DNA from: Candidatus Altarchaeota archaeon
Lineage (GTDB): Archaea; Altiarchaeota; Altiarchaeia; IMC4; QMZM01
Length of the DNA: 18,699 bases
Assembly: GCA_015523055.1 (NCBI GenBank)
Contig: WALD01000085.1
Location: 1 to 18,699 of the forward strand
Direction: 5' to 3'
The notes below the pieces were generated by a model that saw only the letters and a program-made list of their open reading frames with translations, ran no database searches and was not told where the DNA came from. Both the position numbers and the translations under genes were made by a program. This document shows positions 7,572 through 14,973 of the stretch, in pieces. Positions within the stretch are counted from its first letter, which is position 1; the number at the start of each line of letters is the position of its first letter.

Positions 7572-8978
7572 ATGATGGAAGAGGTGAAAGATAAGGATAA
7601 ATTCTCCGGATGGTATCTGAAGATTCTGGAGGATGCAGGACTTATAGATTCCCGGTATCCCGTTAAGGGCATGGTTGTTTACAAGGGATGGGGACTATTC
7701 ATTATAAGGCAGATGCAGCGTCACCTGGAGAAACTTCTTGAGGAGGCAGGCCATGAGCCAGTTCTTTTTCCTGTTTTGATTCCTGACGACATCCTTGGAA
7801 AGGAAACCAAACACATTGCCGGTTTCGAGGAGCAGGTCTTCTGGGTTACACATGCCGGGGCAAATGAGCTTGAGAGAAGGCTTGCTTTGAGGCCCACCTC
7901 CGAAACAGCCATCTATGAAACCTTCAGGCTATGGATTCGATCGCATCAGGATCTGCCCTTAAAGATTCATCAGAGCTGTGCAGTCTATAGGTACGAAACA
8001 AAACATACCAGACCCTTAATCCGGGGGAGGGAATTTCTCTGGAATGAGGGCCACTCTGCCCATATTGATGATGAGGATGCGATGAGGAATATTGAGGAAA
8101 TTAAGGAGATATATGGTAAATTGATAAGAGATATCCTCTGTATCCCCTTTATTGTAAGCAGAAGACCTGAATGGGATAGGTTCCCTGGAGCTACCGACAC
8201 CTTTGCATTTGATACAATAATGCCCAATGACAAGACACTCCAGATAGCAACGATCCATAATCTCGGGCAGAATTTCTCCAGGGCATTTGAAATAACCTAT
8301 GAGGATGAGAAAGGGGAGCATAAGTATGTACACCAGACATCATACGGCCCCAGTTTCGGCAGGCTTCTCGCTGCGTTAGTTTCAATTCACGGTGATGAGA
8401 AGGGACTTGTTCTCCCGCCGGAGATATCGCCGATACAATGTATAATAGTCCCCCTGTTCTTCAAGGGTACGGATAAGGAAAGAATTCAGAGGTATGCTGA
8501 GGATGTCGGAAAGAAGCTGAATGAGGCAGGGATAAGGAACCACATTGACTCCCGTGATGAAAGACCGGGCAATAAGTTTTACTACTGGGAGATGAAAGGT
8601 GTCCCTCTGAGGATTGAAGTAGGTCCAAGAGACATGGAGAGAAATGAACTGACAGTTGTCCGAAGAGATACAGGAAAGAGGTCACAACTCAAATTCGACA
8701 GGGTTTCTGAAATACCAAAAATATTCGATGAAATAACAGAAAATCTAAGGAAAACCGCACAGAAGAGATTTGACCAGAGATTCTTCAAGATTGGATCCAT
8801 GGAAGAATTGTCAAAGAATTCAGGCAGGGGAATTCTCTCCCTTGGCTGGTGTGGTAACGACGAGTGTGCGGAGAAGATTGAGAGATATGTGGACATCCTT
8901 TCCGTAAACAATGATAGGGGCACTTGCATAGTCTGCGGTAGAGACGGGAAAGAAGTAAACGCCGCGAATACCTACTAA
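7572..8978 (+). CDS. proS: Prolyl-tRNA synthetase, archaeal type
   Basis: This class II synthetase charges tRNA-Pro. The core shows motif 2 around YRYETKHTRPLIRGREFLW and motif 3 around GPSFGRLLAALVSIHGDEKG. An anticodon-binding domain follows, from about residue 285. The C-terminal extension carries a four-Cys zinc site (C427, C432, C452, C455) and ends in Tyr468. Both the zinc domain and the terminal Tyr are hallmarks of the archaeal/eukaryal ProRS class. Length (468) is typical and there is no editing insertion. The start is ATG 7572 or 7575 (Met-Met). Confidence 0.95.
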   Translation: MMEEVKDKDKFSGWYLKILEDAGLIDSRYPVKGMVVYKGWGLFIIRQMQRHLEKLLEEAGHEPVLFPVLIPDDILGKETKHIAGFEEQVFWVTHAGANELERRLALRPTSETAIYETFRLWIRSHQDLPLKIHQSCAVYRYETKHTRPLIRGREFLWNEGHSAHIDDEDAMRNIEEIKEIYGKLIRDILCIPFIVSRRPEWDRFPGATDTFAFDTIMPNDKTLQIATIHNLGQNFSRAFEITYEDEKGEHKYVHQTSYGPSFGRLLAALVSIHGDEKGLVLPPEISPIQCIIVPLFFKGTDKERIQRYAEDVGKKLNEAGIRNHIDSRDERPGNKFYYWEMKGVPLRIEVGPRDMERNELTVVRRDTGKRSQLKFDRVSEIPKIFDEITENLRKTAQKRFDQRFFKIGSMEELSKNSGRGILSLGWCGNDECAEKIERYVDILSVNNDRGTCIVCGRDGKEVNAANTY

Positions 8979-8981
8979 TGA

Positions 8982-9014
8982 TTGGTTATCCGGTTGGTTA
9001 TATAGCCCTATATA
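8982..9014 (+). promoter_or_regulatory. Repeat-rich TATA region between proS and the ATP synthase genes
   Basis: TTGGTTAT occurs twice with a 12-bp period (8982-8989, 8994-9001). The second copy runs into a perfect inverted repeat TATATAG-CC-CTATATA (8999-9014). This could be a TATA box for F-A-B-D with a leader of about 35-40 nt, or an operator for a dimeric regulator. A second candidate box is ACAAATAG at 9036-9043, at the leaderless distance. I cannot decide between them. Confidence 0.4.
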
Positions 9015-9020
9015 GCTAAC

Positions 9021-9025
9021 TTTTT
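9021..9025 (+). terminator. Short T-tract after proS
   Basis: Five Ts follow the TATATAG palindrome 42 nt after the proS stop. It may end proS transcription, but the tract is short. Confidence 0.3.
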
Positions 9026-9068
9026 ATTACTGGTTACAAATAGGTAATATCTTTTCTCTTTGATTGAA

Positions 9069-9356
9069 ATGCATTTTATAACTGACAGATTAACAGCTAT
9101 CGGGATGGGAATCGCTGGTTTAAAAAGTGTCAGTATTGCTACCGGGAAAGAGGTATCCAACCTTCTTAACAGAACCACTGAAACCGAGGACATAGTTGTT
9201 ATAAGCCAGGGACTTGCAAAACCGGTAAAAGAGGATATAAAAAAACTCAGAAGGTCCGGGAAGATGATAGTTGAGATTCCGGACAGAGAAAGCGGTGGCG
9301 AGGATTCCGTAAACAGGATAGTACGGGAGGTTGTGGGGTTTGACATCAAATCCTGA
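9069..9356 (+). CDS. atpF: A-type ATP synthase subunit F
   Basis: The 95-residue product is the small Rossmann-like subunit of the central stalk. It packs against subunit D and couples rotation to the A3B3 catalytic head. It starts MHFITDRLTAIGMGIAGLKSV, matching the family's opening (short strand, D-x-x-x-A-x-G-x-x-L-A-G). An in-frame TTG at 9060 is less likely than this ATG, which has ACAAATAG 29 nt upstream. The subunit A gene starts 9 bp after the stop, so F-A-B are surely cotranscribed. Confidence 0.88.
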   Translation: MHFITDRLTAIGMGIAGLKSVSIATGKEVSNLLNRTTETEDIVVISQGLAKPVKEDIKKLRRSGKMIVEIPDRESGGEDSVNRIVREVVGFDIKS

Positions 9357-9365
9357 TTAATTATA

Positions 9366-11120
9366 ATGGCAAAGATTGTAAGAGTTGCAGGGCCTCTGGT
9401 AGAGGCGGACGGCATGCGCGGGTACAGGATGCATGAGGTTGTGAAGGTAGGTGATGAAGCCCTGATTGGTGAGATAATTCGGCTCGAGAAGGATATTGCC
9501 TCTATACAGGTTTATGAGGAAACAAGTGGATTAAAGCCGGGTGAACCCGTCGAGGGTACTGGAAGAACCCTCTCTGTTGAACTGGGTCCAGGAATTCTCA
9601 GGTCCATATACGATGGAATTCAGAGACCCCTTGATCTTATCCAGACAAAATCTGGAGAATATATAGCCCGAGGAATATCTGTCCCTTCAATAGACCACTC
9701 AAAGAAGTGGAAATTCAAGCCTGTGGTAAAGGAGGGCGACTCCCTGGTGTCGGGGGACATAATAGGTGAGGTTCAGGAAACGAAGATAATTACACACAAG
9801 GTAATGGTGCCCTACGGCCTCAAGGGCACGGTAGAAAATATTGATGACGGTACATTCACCTTAGACGATACTGTGTGCATCCTGAAGGACGATTCAAAAG
9901 AGCACAGGTTGCAGATGATGCACTACTGGCCAGTAAGAAAACCGAGGCCAATAGCCGAGAAGCTCGATAGCTCTGTTCCTCTCGTTTCAGGACAGAGGGT
10001 ATTCGATATGTTCTTCCCGATAGCAAAGGGGGGCACTGCGGCAATTCCGGGTGGTTTTGGAACAGGAAAAACGGTTTCACAACACCAGTTAGCCAAATGG
10101 GTTGACGCTGAGATTATCATCTATGTTGGTTGTGGGGAAAGAGGAAACGAGATGACTGAGGTCCTGGAAGAGTTCCCCCACCTTAAGGACCCAAAGAGTA
10201 AGCTGCCTCTGATGGAGAGGACATGCTTAATAGCCAATACCTCCAATATGCCAGTGGCTGCAAGAGAGGCTTCAGTCTATACAGGGATAACTCTTGCTGA
10301 ATATTATAGGGATATGGGGTATCATACTGCACTGATGGCGGATTCCACATCACGGTGGGCCGAGGCAATGAGAGAGATATCGGGCAGACTTGAGGAGATG
10401 CCGGGGGAGGAGGGTTACCCTGCGTATCTTGCTTCAAGGCTTGCACAGTTCTATGAAAGAACCGGTAGAGTCGTCTGTCTTGGGAGTGATGGAAGGATTG
10501 GCTCCACCACTGCAATAGGTGCGGTATCTCCTCCGGGAGGAGACTTCTCCGAGCCGGTAACCCAGAATACACTTAGGGTTACCCAGGTATTCTGGGCTCT
10601 GGATGCAAAACTTGCAGATAGAAGACACTTTCCCTCAATAAACTGGTTGACCTCATATTCATTATATTCCGAGAATCTAAAAGAATGGTTCTCCGAGAAC
10701 GTAAGCAAGGAGTGGATGTCTCTGAAGAACAGGGCAATGACCCTCCTGCAGAAGGAATCCGAGCTGAAGGAGATTGTCCAATTGGTTGGTCCTGACGCCT
10801 TACCAGACAGGGAGAGAATTATCCTGGATGTCAGCAGGATGCTGAGAGAGGATTTCCTCCAGCAAAACGCGTTCCATGACGTTGATACCTTCTGTCCATT
10901 GGACAAGCAGTACAGGATGCTTAAGGTAATACTGCACTTCTATGACCGGGCGATTGTTGCACTTGAGGGTGGAATGGAGCCAGAGGAGATAGTGGCCCTT
11001 TCCATTGTTGATGAGATAGCCAAGATGAAATACATAGATAATGATAAATTCACAGAGGAGTCCGAGAAAATTCTAACAAATATTGATAAACAGCTGGTGA
11101 GCAATAAAGATGGCGGTTAA
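9366..11120 (+). CDS. atpA: A-type ATP synthase catalytic subunit A
   Basis: This is the catalytic nucleotide-binding subunit of the A3B3 head. It makes or hydrolyses ATP on the cytoplasmic side. The Walker A loop is G229-G-F-G-T-G-K-T236, with VGCGERGNEM and MADSTSRWAEAMREISGRLEEMPGEEGYPA as the expected downstream catalytic and arginine-finger-facing motifs. The non-homologous insert between strand-rich N-terminal and ATPase domains is present. Length (584) is normal and there is no intein. The last 11 bp overlap the start of the B gene, suggesting translational coupling. Confidence 0.97.
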   Translation: MAKIVRVAGPLVEADGMRGYRMHEVVKVGDEALIGEIIRLEKDIASIQVYEETSGLKPGEPVEGTGRTLSVELGPGILRSIYDGIQRPLDLIQTKSGEYIARGISVPSIDHSKKWKFKPVVKEGDSLVSGDIIGEVQETKIITHKVMVPYGLKGTVENIDDGTFTLDDTVCILKDDSKEHRLQMMHYWPVRKPRPIAEKLDSSVPLVSGQRVFDMFFPIAKGGTAAIPGGFGTGKTVSQHQLAKWVDAEIIIYVGCGERGNEMTEVLEEFPHLKDPKSKLPLMERTCLIANTSNMPVAAREASVYTGITLAEYYRDMGYHTALMADSTSRWAEAMREISGRLEEMPGEEGYPAYLASRLAQFYERTGRVVCLGSDGRIGSTTAIGAVSPPGGDFSEPVTQNTLRVTQVFWALDAKLADRRHFPSINWLTSYSLYSENLKEWFSENVSKEWMSLKNRAMTLLQKESELKEIVQLVGPDALPDRERIILDVSRMLREDFLQQNAFHDVDTFCPLDKQYRMLKVILHFYDRAIVALEGGMEPEEIVALSIVDEIAKMKYIDNDKFTEESEKILTNIDKQLVSNKDGG

Positions 11121-12489
11121 GGAGTATAAAAGCATTATAGAGGTCGCAGGACCGCTGGTGATAGTTGACAGGGTCAGCGAGATTGCATACGGTGAGGTAG
11201 TTGAGATAAGAACCGGGAGGGGTGAAATAAGAACTGGCCAGGTGCTGGATGCAATGACTGATAAGGCAGTTGTGCAGGTGTTTGAGGGCACAAGCGACCT
11301 TGATACAAAGAATACAACAGCCAGGTTTCTAGGGGAGACTATGAAGATTCCCGTTTCGGTTGACATGTTAGGTAGAATCTTTGACGGGGCCGGCAGACCA
11401 AGGGATGGAAAGGGCGAGATTCTCCCTGAAGACAGGAGGGACATCAACGGAGAGCCTATGAATCCTACAGCAAGGGAATTCCCAAGGGAATTCATCCAGA
11501 CCGGAATTTCCGCCATTGATGGAATGAATACCCTTGTGAGGGGTCAGAAACTGCCTATCTTCTCGGGGGCCGGTTTATCGCACAATGAACTTGCAGCACA
11601 GATTGCAAGACAGGCAAAGGTTCGCGGTGAGAAGGAGGAGTTCGCTGTTGTATTTGCAGCGATGGGAATCACTGCTGGAGAGGCGATGTTCTTCAGAAAG
11701 GACTTTGAGAGGACCGGGGCGATGGAAAGGATTGTTTCCTTTATAAATCTAGCTGATGATCCTACCGTTGAGAGAATTATTACCCCCAGAATAGCACTCA
11801 CAACGGCCGAATACCTTGCATTTGACAAGGATATGCACGTTCTTGTTATACTTACTGACATGACCAATTACTGTGAGGCATTGAGGGAGATATCTGCCGC
11901 AAGGGAAGAAGTCCCCGGGAGGAGGGGGTACCCCGGTTATCTTTATACAGATCTGGCTATGAGTTATGAGAGAGCTGGCAGGATTATCGGCAAGAAAGGG
12001 ACAATAACCCAGATTCCGATTTTGTCGATGCCTGGTGATGATATAACCCACCCTATCCCGGACCTTACTGGTTATATCACTGAGGGACAGATAGTTGTTA
12101 CAAGGCAATTGCATAGGAAGGGCATTTACCCGCCAATAGATGTTCTTCCCTGCCTTTCAAGGCTTATGAATCAGGGCATAGGGGAGGGCAGGACGAGGGA
12201 GGATCACTCAAGTGTTTCAAACCAGCTCTATGCAGCCTACGCAGAGGGCAGGGACCTTAGAGATCTGGTCGCAGTCGTTGGTGAAGAGGCTCTGACCGAA
12301 AGGGATAAAAAATTCCTTGAATTCGCTGAGAGATTTGAGGATGAGTTCATAAACCAGGGAATGGATGAGGATAGAACCATTGAGGATACTCTCTCAATCG
12401 GATGGGAACTGCTTTCAATCCTTCCCGAAAGGGAATTGAAGAGGATAGATCCTGAGTACATCGAGAAATACAGAAAAAAGAAGGAATAA
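11110..12489 (+). CDS. atpB: A-type ATP synthase regulatory subunit B
   Basis: This is the non-catalytic partner of A in the A3B3 head. The P-loop is replaced by FSGAGLSHNELAAQIARQ, as usual for B. TDMTNYCEALREISAAREEVPGRRGYPGY is a B-family signature. Length (459) is typical. The start overlaps A by 11 bp. The TAA stop shares one base with an ATG (12489-12491) that was probably once the start of the D gene; a duplication now intervenes. Confidence 0.97.
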   Translation: MAVKEYKSIIEVAGPLVIVDRVSEIAYGEVVEIRTGRGEIRTGQVLDAMTDKAVVQVFEGTSDLDTKNTTARFLGETMKIPVSVDMLGRIFDGAGRPRDGKGEILPEDRRDINGEPMNPTAREFPREFIQTGISAIDGMNTLVRGQKLPIFSGAGLSHNELAAQIARQAKVRGEKEEFAVVFAAMGITAGEAMFFRKDFERTGAMERIVSFINLADDPTVERIITPRIALTTAEYLAFDKDMHVLVILTDMTNYCEALREISAAREEVPGRRGYPGYLYTDLAMSYERAGRIIGKKGTITQIPILSMPGDDITHPIPDLTGYITEGQIVVTRQLHRKGIYPPIDVLPCLSRLMNQGIGEGRTREDHSSVSNQLYAAYAEGRDLRDLVAVVGEEALTERDKKFLEFAERFEDEFINQGMDEDRTIEDTLSIGWELLSILPERELKRIDPEYIEKYRKKKE

Positions 12490-12514
12490 TGGCTGAAATA
12501 ATAGAGGGGATCCA
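12489..12514 (+). repeat. Direct repeat, copy 1 (remnant start of the D gene)
   Basis: These 26 bases, from ATGGCTGAAATA to GGGATCCA, are identical to the first 26 bases of the D gene at 12615. The copy begins exactly at the ATG that overlaps the B stop (TAATG), which is the normal B-D junction in a tight operon. It then reads 12 codons (MAEIIEGIHTQP) to a TAA at 12525-12527. Confidence 0.9.
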
Positions 12515-12527
12515 CACCCAACCTTAA
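12489..12527 (+). pseudogene. Truncated 12-codon copy of the D gene start
   Basis: The first nine residues equal the D N-terminus; the frame then leaves homology and stops. It keeps the GAAGGA-type upstream sequence and the overlap with the B stop. Ribosomes finishing B could therefore initiate here rather than at the intact D start 126 bp downstream. No function for the peptide is assumed. Confidence 0.6.
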
Positions 12528-12614
12528 TAAGGTTGACGAACTATGTAGTATCGCTTTGCGATACTACTTATCAAATTCAACATGAGCTGATCCAGCTCCC
12601 TCCAATCAGATAAT
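12515..12614. other. 100-bp non-coding insert with three tight hairpins
   Basis: The stretch between the two 26-bp repeats has stops in all plus frames. It holds three perfect stems with 3-nt loops. They are CAACCTT/AAGGTTG (12519-12525/12529-12535), GTAGTATCGC/GCGATACTAC (12545-12554/12558-12567), and GAGCTG/CAGCTC (12584-12589/12593-12598). GTTGA (12532-12536) could instead pair with TCAAC (12577-12581), enclosing the middle hairpin. No terminal inverted repeats or T-tract are seen. It may be a small mobile element, a structured RNA or an assembly error. Confidence 0.55.
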
Positions 12615-12640
12615 ATGGCTGAAATAATAGAGGGGATCCA
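12615..12640 (+). repeat. Direct repeat, copy 2 (intact D gene start)
   Basis: This is the second 26-bp copy, identical to 12489-12514. The offset is 126 bp. It continues into the full D coding sequence. The base before each ATG differs (A versus T), so the duplication begins at or very near the start codon. Confidence 0.9.
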
Positions 12641-13268
12641 TCCCACGCGGATGGAGCTTCTTGAGATAAAAGACAGGAATACTCTGGCTGAAAAGGGTCA
12701 CAGGCTTCTTAAGGAGAAAAGAGATTCTCTAATGAACGAATTCTTTGAGGAATTAAAGAAGGCCAGGGGATCAAGAGAGGAACTATTCCGCGTCATGGAG
12801 AAGGGATACTCCAGCCTCATAAAGGCAGAAGCACTGATGGATTCGGCTCAGGTGGAGAGCATAGCATCTGCAACACCCGATATGTGGGAGGAAAGCATAG
12901 GCCATCGGAGCATCATGGGTATCAAAACACCCCAGATAGAACTGACTCGAAAGAGAGAAATAGGGAATAATCCTTTGGAGAGAGGATACAGCATTACCTT
13001 TACATCATCAAAACTTCAGGAAGCTGCCACCTATTTTGACAGGGTGGTTGAGGATATTGGCAGGGTTGTGGAGGCAGAGGAGACAATAAGAAGGCTCGGT
13101 GAGGAGATAAAAAAAACAAGAAGACGCGTTAATGCATTGGAATACCTGATGATACCCCGGTTGAGGAACACTGAACGCTATATAGAGATGCGACTGGAGG
13201 AGATGGAGCGTGAGGCGTTTTTCAGGCTTAAGATGGTGAAGAAGAAAAAGAGAAAGGCATCAACCTGA
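12615..13268 (+). CDS. atpD: A-type ATP synthase subunit D
   Basis: This is the central-stalk rotor subunit. A long antiparallel helical pair inserts into the A3B3 head and, with F, turns during catalysis. The 217 residues begin MAEIIEGIHPTRMELLEIKDR, the family's conserved N-terminus, and end in a Lys-rich tail. Two long helices (about residues 8-75 and 130-200) are evident. Unlike the tight F-A-B joins, D is separated from B by 125 bp with a duplicated start. No Shine-Dalgarno site and no AT-rich box at -26 to -30 is visible, so how D translation starts is unclear. It ends tail to tail with subunit C. Confidence 0.93.
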   Translation: MAEIIEGIHPTRMELLEIKDRNTLAEKGHRLLKEKRDSLMNEFFEELKKARGSREELFRVMEKGYSSLIKAEALMDSAQVESIASATPDMWEESIGHRSIMGIKTPQIELTRKREIGNNPLERGYSITFTSSKLQEAATYFDRVVEDIGRVVEAEETIRRLGEEIKKTRRRVNALEYLMIPRLRNTERYIEMRLEEMEREAFFRLKMVKKKKRKAST

Positions 13269-13287
13269 TGTTCACATTATTTGAACA
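13269..13287. terminator. Hairpin between the convergent D and C genes
   Basis: TGTTCA and TGAACA form a 6-bp stem around a 7-nt AT-rich loop, filling almost all of the 21-bp gap between the two stop codons. A bidirectional 3'-end function is inferred. Confidence 0.4.
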
Positions 13288-13289
13288 GT

Positions 13290-14324
13290 CTATACCATTA
13301 ACTCCTTTATCTCTCTTGGTGGTATGTTATATCCCTTGCATATAATCACTGTTATCAGATTCTTTATCTCTTTTTCCTTCAGGTTAAGGAAGTTTATTAT
13401 TGAGTTGATGCTCAGTGGCTTAAACCTGGAAGCGTTTTCAGGGATACCCATAATTATCTTCTCGAGACCAACCTCAAGATGCATCAATGAGCCGGTTTTT
13501 TTGTATTCCTCAATTGATTCTTTTACAGCTTTACCATATATTGTGTGTCCTATGACATCACCCATCTGATCTATATCTGCACTTGCCATATGATTCAGGG
13601 TCGTTTTACTTAGATGCAAACCACCATCAAATACGTGGTCTTGGTGAGGTATATTATATATCCTGCATTTTATGACCTTCTTGATGTTTATAATATCAAT
13701 CCTGGCACCCACAAAATTTTCAATCTCCCCTTTCCCAGCCACATAACTCCTCCATTTCTCTATCAGGACCTTGTCAAGAGCAGTCTCAAGTGGTAGAAGA
13801 TTCCTGAATTTCTTATATGCCTCCAATCTATCAGACAGGGCATCATGGTATGGTGTGTCTCCAAGCCCGGATATGAATTCCTCAATGCTCTTGCATTCAG
13901 AAAGCGTCCGAATGAATTCAGCATCATCCTTTCTGGATACCTCAACCATCCGCATTAACCTCTCATGCGGCATATTAGAGTGTATTGCTCTCAGAATTAT
14001 CTTCAGGTTCCTGACATTCAGCTCCTCAGGTATTATTGCATCAAGTAACCCCCTGTCCCCCTCTGGTATTGCTGCCACGAGCTCATCATATACTCTCATG
14101 AAGTGCTTCTTCAGGGCGAACTCCAGAGGTCCAGTGGTGGCTTTTCCTGCCAGGTCATCACGAATGTCCTTTTCATATTCCGTTGCCTCCAATGAAGCAA
14201 TTATCTCTGGAATGCCTCTGGCCTCGATAAAATTCTCCATAACCCTATGATCAAAGAGTCTGGAGTATTTACCGCAGACGACACCATAGGCATACGCATA
14301 GTCTCCTTCCTTACCTGGTGGCAT
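13290..14324 (-). CDS. atpC: A-type ATP synthase subunit C
   Basis: This is the funnel-shaped d/AC39-family subunit that joins the central stalk to the K ring. The 344-residue helical protein opens with DYAYAYGVVCGKYSRLF, typical of the family. It contains LEATEYEKDI and LPLETALDKVLI segments expected for the repeated three-helix units. The ATG at 14324 has GAGGT about nine bases upstream. The gene belongs to the I-K-C group on the minus strand and is separated from K by 193 bp of non-coding DNA. Confidence 0.88.
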   Translation of the reverse strand: MPPGKEGDYAYAYGVVCGKYSRLFDHRVMENFIEARGIPEIIASLEATEYEKDIRDDLAGKATTGPLEFALKKHFMRVYDELVAAIPEGDRGLLDAIIPEELNVRNLKIILRAIHSNMPHERLMRMVEVSRKDDAEFIRTLSECKSIEEFISGLGDTPYHDALSDRLEAYKKFRNLLPLETALDKVLIEKWRSYVAGKGEIENFVGARIDIINIKKVIKCRIYNIPHQDHVFDGGLHLSKTTLNHMASADIDQMGDVIGHTIYGKAVKESIEEYKKTGSLMHLEVGLEKIIMGIPENASRFKPLSINSIINFLNLKEKEIKNLITVIICKGYNIPPREIKELMV

Positions 14325-14366
14325 TTTTGCAAACCTCAGAAAATTGATTCATGATTGTCCTCTGCC

Positions 14367-14389
14367 GAATTCCGGCCTGATTGGAATTC
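14367..14389. repeat. Inverted repeat in the K-C gap, C-proximal
   Basis: GAATTCC and GGAATTC form a 7-bp stem with a 9-nt loop. It lies 43 nt before the subunit C start on the minus strand and is the nearest of several hairpins in this gap. Confidence 0.45.
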
Positions 14390-14406
14390 TAACCTGCCCT
14401 AATTCA

Positions 14407-14519
14407 AAGGTTGAAATCAGGGATTTGCAGACCGAAATCTGCCTCTAATAAATCCCGGGAAATCTAAACCCGGAGAGTCCAAACCAGGCAATTTCGGAGA
14501 GATTCACTCATTCAACCTT
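14407..14519 (-). promoter_or_regulatory. Structured spacer between K and C
   Basis: AAGGTTGAA (14407-14415) and TTCAACCTT (14511-14519, overlapping the K stop) are perfect 9-bp inverted repeats that could close a domain of about 113 nt. Inside, GGGATTT/AAATCCC (14420-14426/14450-14456) encloses GCAGA/TCTGC (14427-14431/14438-14442). Next to it lie CCGGG/CCCGG (14455-14459/14469-14473). There is no reading frame of note. The location is where E is usually encoded. A role in processing or attenuation, raising K output over C, is inferred from the need for many K copies per enzyme. Confidence 0.45.
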
Positions 14520-14961
14520 AAAATACGTGACCGGAAATTAGCAGCAGTATAGATATCACGAAACCAAATAATGCAGCTATCTCAGGCATTACTACAAATA
14601 TCAGGACCTTGCCCTTTATTGCAGGGTTTTTTGCTGCCGCTCCAACTGCTGAGGCAGCTACCCTGCCCTGAAGTATCCCTGAAAGCCCCATGATACCAAC
14701 AACGATAGCTGCTATCAAGGACACAAGTCCTTTCTGTAGGGTCATCTCTCCGCCCATTATACCCAGAACTATCAGAACGGCAATAATGAACCCATAAACT
14801 ACCTGTGTCTGAGGCAGAGCCTCCAGGATCAATGCAGACGAGAAGTTTCCTTCATCCTCTCCAGTAACCCCGGCGGCTGCATGCCCTGATATCTCCAGGC
14901 CCTTTACCGAACCATAACCCGCTACTCCAATCGCAATCGCAGCCCCTATTGCTCCAAGCAC
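14518..14961 (-). CDS. atpK: A-type ATP synthase rotor subunit K (double-hairpin proteolipid)
   Basis: The 147-residue membrane protein has four hydrophobic helices (about residues 3-30, 45-69, 78-106 and 118-143) that form two hairpins. L49, T52, Q53, Q98 and E127 match the Na+ ligands L61, T64, Q65, Q110 and E139 of Enterococcus hirae NtpK. The first hairpin has Gln53, not Glu, in its LPQTQVVYGF motif, so there is one carboxylate per four helices, as in the 16-kDa type. Na+ translocation is inferred. The start is GTG at 14961; an upstream GGGGAGGT is 13 nt away, which is long. A TTTTATAT box overlaps the I stop. Confidence 0.9.
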   Translation of the reverse strand: MLGAIGAAIAIGVAGYGSVKGLEISGHAAAGVTGEDEGNFSSALILEALPQTQVVYGFIIAVLIVLGIMGGEMTLQKGLVSLIAAIVVGIMGLSGILQGRVAASAVGAAAKNPAIKGKVLIFVVMPEIAALFGFVISILLLISGHVF

Positions 14962-14973
14962 ATCCCCATTGAT

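Noticed and set aside
9060..9068. TTG start for subunit F
   Set aside because: ATG at 9069 fits the family N-terminus and the -29 box; TTG has no support.
12489..12640. Minimal CRISPR array (repeat-spacer-repeat)
   Set aside because: There are only two repeats, the repeat is the coding start of atpD, the spacer is 100 bp, and no cas gene is near.
12489..12640. Archaeal bulge-helix-bulge intron in the D mRNA
   Set aside because: The repeat makes the junction ambiguous and I could not draw a convincing helix with two 3-nt bulges. It stays only as something RNA-seq could test.
13771..14250. 159-residue + strand frame
   Set aside because: It is fully antisense to subunit C, which has clear family similarity and a Shine-Dalgarno site.
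14325..14517. Remnant of an E subunit gene between K and C
   Set aside because: All minus-strand frames are short (for example 15 codons) and none resembles E.
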